Shown here piece by piece: positions 6,588 to 7,936 of a stretch of DNA of 7,936 nt. Position 1 is the stretch's first letter, and every line of letters begins with the position of its first letter. The position numbers were made by a program, and so were the translations under genes. Source of the stretch: CAZRCG01 sp964598565 (lineage in GTDB: Bacteria; Bdellovibrionota; UBA2394); NCBI GenBank assembly GCA_964598565.1, contig CAZRCG010000019.1:1-7936 (forward strand), read 5' to 3'. The notes under the pieces were generated by a model. The model was given only the letters and a program-made list of their open reading frames with translations, was not told where the DNA came from and did not search any database.

Positions 6588-6977
6588 TCAAGCGGACTTA
6601 GGTTGTAAGAGAACGGAAACAACTTTAAATTGCTTCTCTTTACCATTTGGCACTGGCCAACTGATGACCTGACCAGCTCGCAGGCCGATTAGCGCCGACC
6701 CTACAGGAGCGAAAATTGAGATTTTATTCTCTTCGATATTCGCTTCTTGGGGATAGACGAGAGTTGCGATGGTCTCCCTTCCTGTTTCCAAATCTCTAAA
6801 GCAAACTTTAGAATTCATCGAGACAACATCGTTTGGCAGTTCTTGGTTTGCCACGATCGAAGCTCGATTTAATTCTTCTTCTAAAAGTTCAGCAACTTCA
6901 GGTTCTGCCGAATCAACGAGCAAAGAGAGGTTTTGAAAATCAGCCTGAGTTAAAATCAAATTGTCTTGGGTCTTCAT
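6588..6977 (-). CDS. rnk: Rnk-like nucleoside diphosphate kinase regulator (GreA/GreB C-terminal fold)
   Basis: The 129-residue product fits Rnk (136 residues in E. coli). Residues 1-50 form a short helical arm (ILTQADFQNLSLLVDS, AELLEEELNRA). The rest is the FKBP-like domain shared with GreA and GreB, with the hallmark APVGSALIGL at 90-99 and then AGQVISWPVPNG. Rnk proteins bind RNA polymerase near the secondary channel but have too short a coiled coil to stimulate transcript cleavage; in E. coli Rnk affects nucleoside diphosphate kinase levels. I chose the ATG at 6977 because GGAG lies six bases upstream. A longer frame would begin with TTG at 6989, but that codon overlaps the ribosome binding site. 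It is transcribed toward acnA and looks like a single gene. A general GreA/B-family protein is the fallback name. Confidence 0.85.
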   Translation of the reverse strand: MKTQDNLILTQADFQNLSLLVDSAEPEVAELLEEELNRASIVANQELPNDVVSMNSKVCFRDLETGRETIATLVYPQEANIEENKISIFAPVGSALIGLRAGQVISWPVPNGKEKQFKVVSVLLQPKSA

Positions 6978-7058
6978 GGAAATCTCCAATCTACTTTCGT
7001 GGTCAATTGCCAGAAAGCATAAAAGTTGTTCCTTAACTGTTGCGATTTAGTTGGTATG

Positions 7059-7093
7059 GGCGGTTGATGTCGGCGCTAAAACTCTCAACCGCC
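7059..7093. repeat. Inverted repeat with 9-bp arms
   Basis: GGCGGTTGA at 7059-7067 is the exact reverse complement of TCAACCGCC at 7085-7093, with a 17-nt loop between. No T run follows on either strand, so it is not a standard terminator. It lies about 80 bp upstream of the Rnk start, where it could be an operator or a transcript hairpin. Its function is unknown. Confidence 0.6.
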
Positions 7094-7152
7094 AAGAGAA
7101 ATAAATTTGAGAACCAACCCGTCAGTTTGGGTAAGTGAAGATTGTCGTGAAA

Positions 7153-7184
7153 TAAGGAGGCAGTTTATGGTTCTCACAGACTAA
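7153..7184 (+). other. Strong Shine-Dalgarno sequence with a five-codon frame
   Basis: TAAGGAGG at 7153-7160 is followed six bases later by ATG at 7167. The frame encodes only MVLTD before TAA at 7182-7184. The spacing is ideal for initiation, so this may be a minimal leader frame or the remains of a gene whose body has decayed. No gene on this strand follows within the window. Confidence 0.35.
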
Positions 7185-7444
7185 TACCTTATCAACACCA
7201 CCGACTTTTTGCAATAGAAAGGTCTCGAAAGCAATCTTGTATTTGTATCTTGTCGTCTAAATCATATGTAATTTGGCTGTAATCTCAAGCGTGACTCGAT
7301 GATAACAGAACATTGCGAAAAATATGCGAGCTAAACTGCGGGTGACTGTTAAAATCGATAAAGATTACTTTACAAAATAAACAAGAAAACCAGTTAGCGG
7401 ATGTTTGCACAAGCTTGTATTTGGCCAACTATGGGCCTTAGTTT

Positions 7445-7873
7445 TTATTTTGACCGCTTTAAAATTCGAGCAATCGTCGATCCGTACCATCGGCTTTTGC
7501 CATCGGGAGAAGTTATTTTGCGGTCATTGAGGCGCTTTGCAATGTCATTGTAAGTCCATCCTTTTTTGCGCCATCGACCCATCTGCTTTATGATGACTTG
7601 CTGTCGAACATGCCGAACTCGCTTTCCTAGCTTGAACTTCCAGCCATACTCAACCCATCCAGATCGTTGACCTAACTTTTTTATCCCAAACTGAATTAGA
7701 GCGCGATTAATCACGGAATGGGAGCATCCAATGAGGAATGCAATTTGTCGTGCGGACAGCCGTTCTTGTTCGTATTTCTGTCTGAGGAAATACTCGCGTC
7801 GAAATAGCGGTGTTGTACAAACGGACGATATTACAGTAAATTTCGGTGAGGAACCCAGCGAAGACGAAGCCAT
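7445..7873 (-). CDS. Small helix-turn-helix protein resembling the DNA-binding part of a large serine recombinase
   Basis: With the ATG at 7873 the product is 142 residues; GGTGGAG six bases upstream supports this start over the GTG at 7885. Near residues 30-60, REYFLRQKYEQERLSARQIA and then GCSHSVINRALIQFGI look like a helix-turn-helix. The C-terminus, with GWTYNDIAKRLNDRKITSPD and then WYGSTIARILKRS, matches the end of the Recombinase domain of large serine recombinases, where IA..LN..GI.TP.G..W....V..IL is typical. The basic middle part (about residues 80-105) fits DNA binding. No N-terminal resolvase domain with a catalytic serine is present. Similar short proteins are known and are often annotated simply as recombinase family proteins. 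It is probably a stand-alone DNA-binding protein or a remnant of a mobile element; no partner gene is visible before the window edge. Confidence 0.65.
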   Translation of the reverse strand: MASSSLGSSPKFTVISSVCTTPLFRREYFLRQKYEQERLSARQIAFLIGCSHSVINRALIQFGIKKLGQRSGWVEYGWKFKLGKRVRHVRQQVIIKQMGRWRKKGWTYNDIAKRLNDRKITSPDGKSRWYGSTIARILKRSK

Positions 7874-7936
7874 GAGGGGCTCCACCAGTTTCGTTCGAAG
7901 AGAATACTATGATCCTACCACGTCAGAACAGTCAGA
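7874..7936. other. Right edge, upstream of the helix-turn-helix gene
   Basis: On the minus strand the frame ending in DVVGS with a TAG at about 7910-7908 could be the tail of a preceding gene, but too little is present to identify it. The ribosome binding site of the helix-turn-helix gene lies at about 7880-7886. Confidence 0.25.

Larger units (their letters stand above)
6978..7444. other. 467-bp region without a recognisable gene
   Basis: No frame on either strand gives a recognisable protein. The part next to 6977 must hold the Rnk promoter, but I see no clear -35/-10 pair. Other contents are an inverted repeat at 7059-7093, a strong Shine-Dalgarno sequence leading into a five-codon frame at 7167-7184, an 18-codon ATG frame at 7324-7380 with no good ribosome binding site, and the perfect palindrome ACAAGCTTGT at 7409-7418. 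The stretch may be decayed DNA between the Rnk gene and a recombinase-type gene. Confidence 0.5.

Noticed and set aside
6978..6989. TTG start at 6989 for the Rnk gene
   Set aside because: The codon overlaps the GGAG ribosome binding site that serves the ATG at 6977.
6999..7010. GTGGTCAATTGC, identical to part of the IS repeat at 234-245
   Set aside because: One isolated 12-mer match is expected by chance in a window this long, and no TGAAAT block follows.
7324..7380. 18-codon frame beginning MRAKLRVTVKIDKDYFTK
   Set aside because: No adequate ribosome binding site and too short to judge.

Overview
The window reads as chromosomal DNA from a moderately AT-rich Gram-negative bacterium, probably a proteobacterium or a relative. 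Support for this: export signals suited to a periplasm, an Rnk-type GreA/B-fold regulator, a long AcnA-type aconitase, and short intergenic gaps with GGAG-type ribosome binding sites. The sequence alone does not fix the genus.

Left edge (1-668). Positions 189-282 are the terminus of an IS21-family-like insertion sequence. Four direct repeats start exactly every 23 bp, and the outer tip reads 5'-TGTCGG on the minus strand. Inside the element a short minus-strand reading frame with a good ribosome binding site (44-115) may be the start of its first transposase gene, but it stops after 23 codons. Directly outside the tip, 283-438 encodes the last 51 residues of an OsmC-family peroxide reductase, so this gene appears to have been cut by the insertion. 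Positions 439-668 hold no gene I can support.

Centre, plus strand (669-6537). First come two exported proteins: a DUF4142 protein and a small cupredoxin with a complete type 1 copper site. A tightly packed set of four genes follows: a DUF488 protein, a uracil-DNA glycosylase-family protein with four cysteines spaced as for an iron-sulfur cluster, a soluble PAS histidine kinase, and aconitase (acnA). The junctions are a 1-nt overlap, a 31-nt overlap and an 8-nt gap, so co-transcription and translational coupling are likely. A stem-loop followed by a short T run lies just after acnA.

Right side, minus strand (6588-7936). An Rnk-like nucleoside diphosphate kinase regulator converges on acnA. 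Next is about 470 bp without a recognisable gene; it holds a 9-bp inverted repeat and a strong Shine-Dalgarno sequence that leads only into a five-codon frame. The last gene is a small protein made of a helix-turn-helix and the DNA-binding part of a large serine recombinase, without a catalytic domain.

A loose common theme of the central block is redox and metal chemistry: a copper protein, two putative or known Fe-S proteins, and the remnant of a peroxide reductase. That link is inference. I did not find a clearly new system; the most notable points are the IS-truncated OsmC gene, the 23-bp repeat end, and the orphan kinase-aconitase pair.
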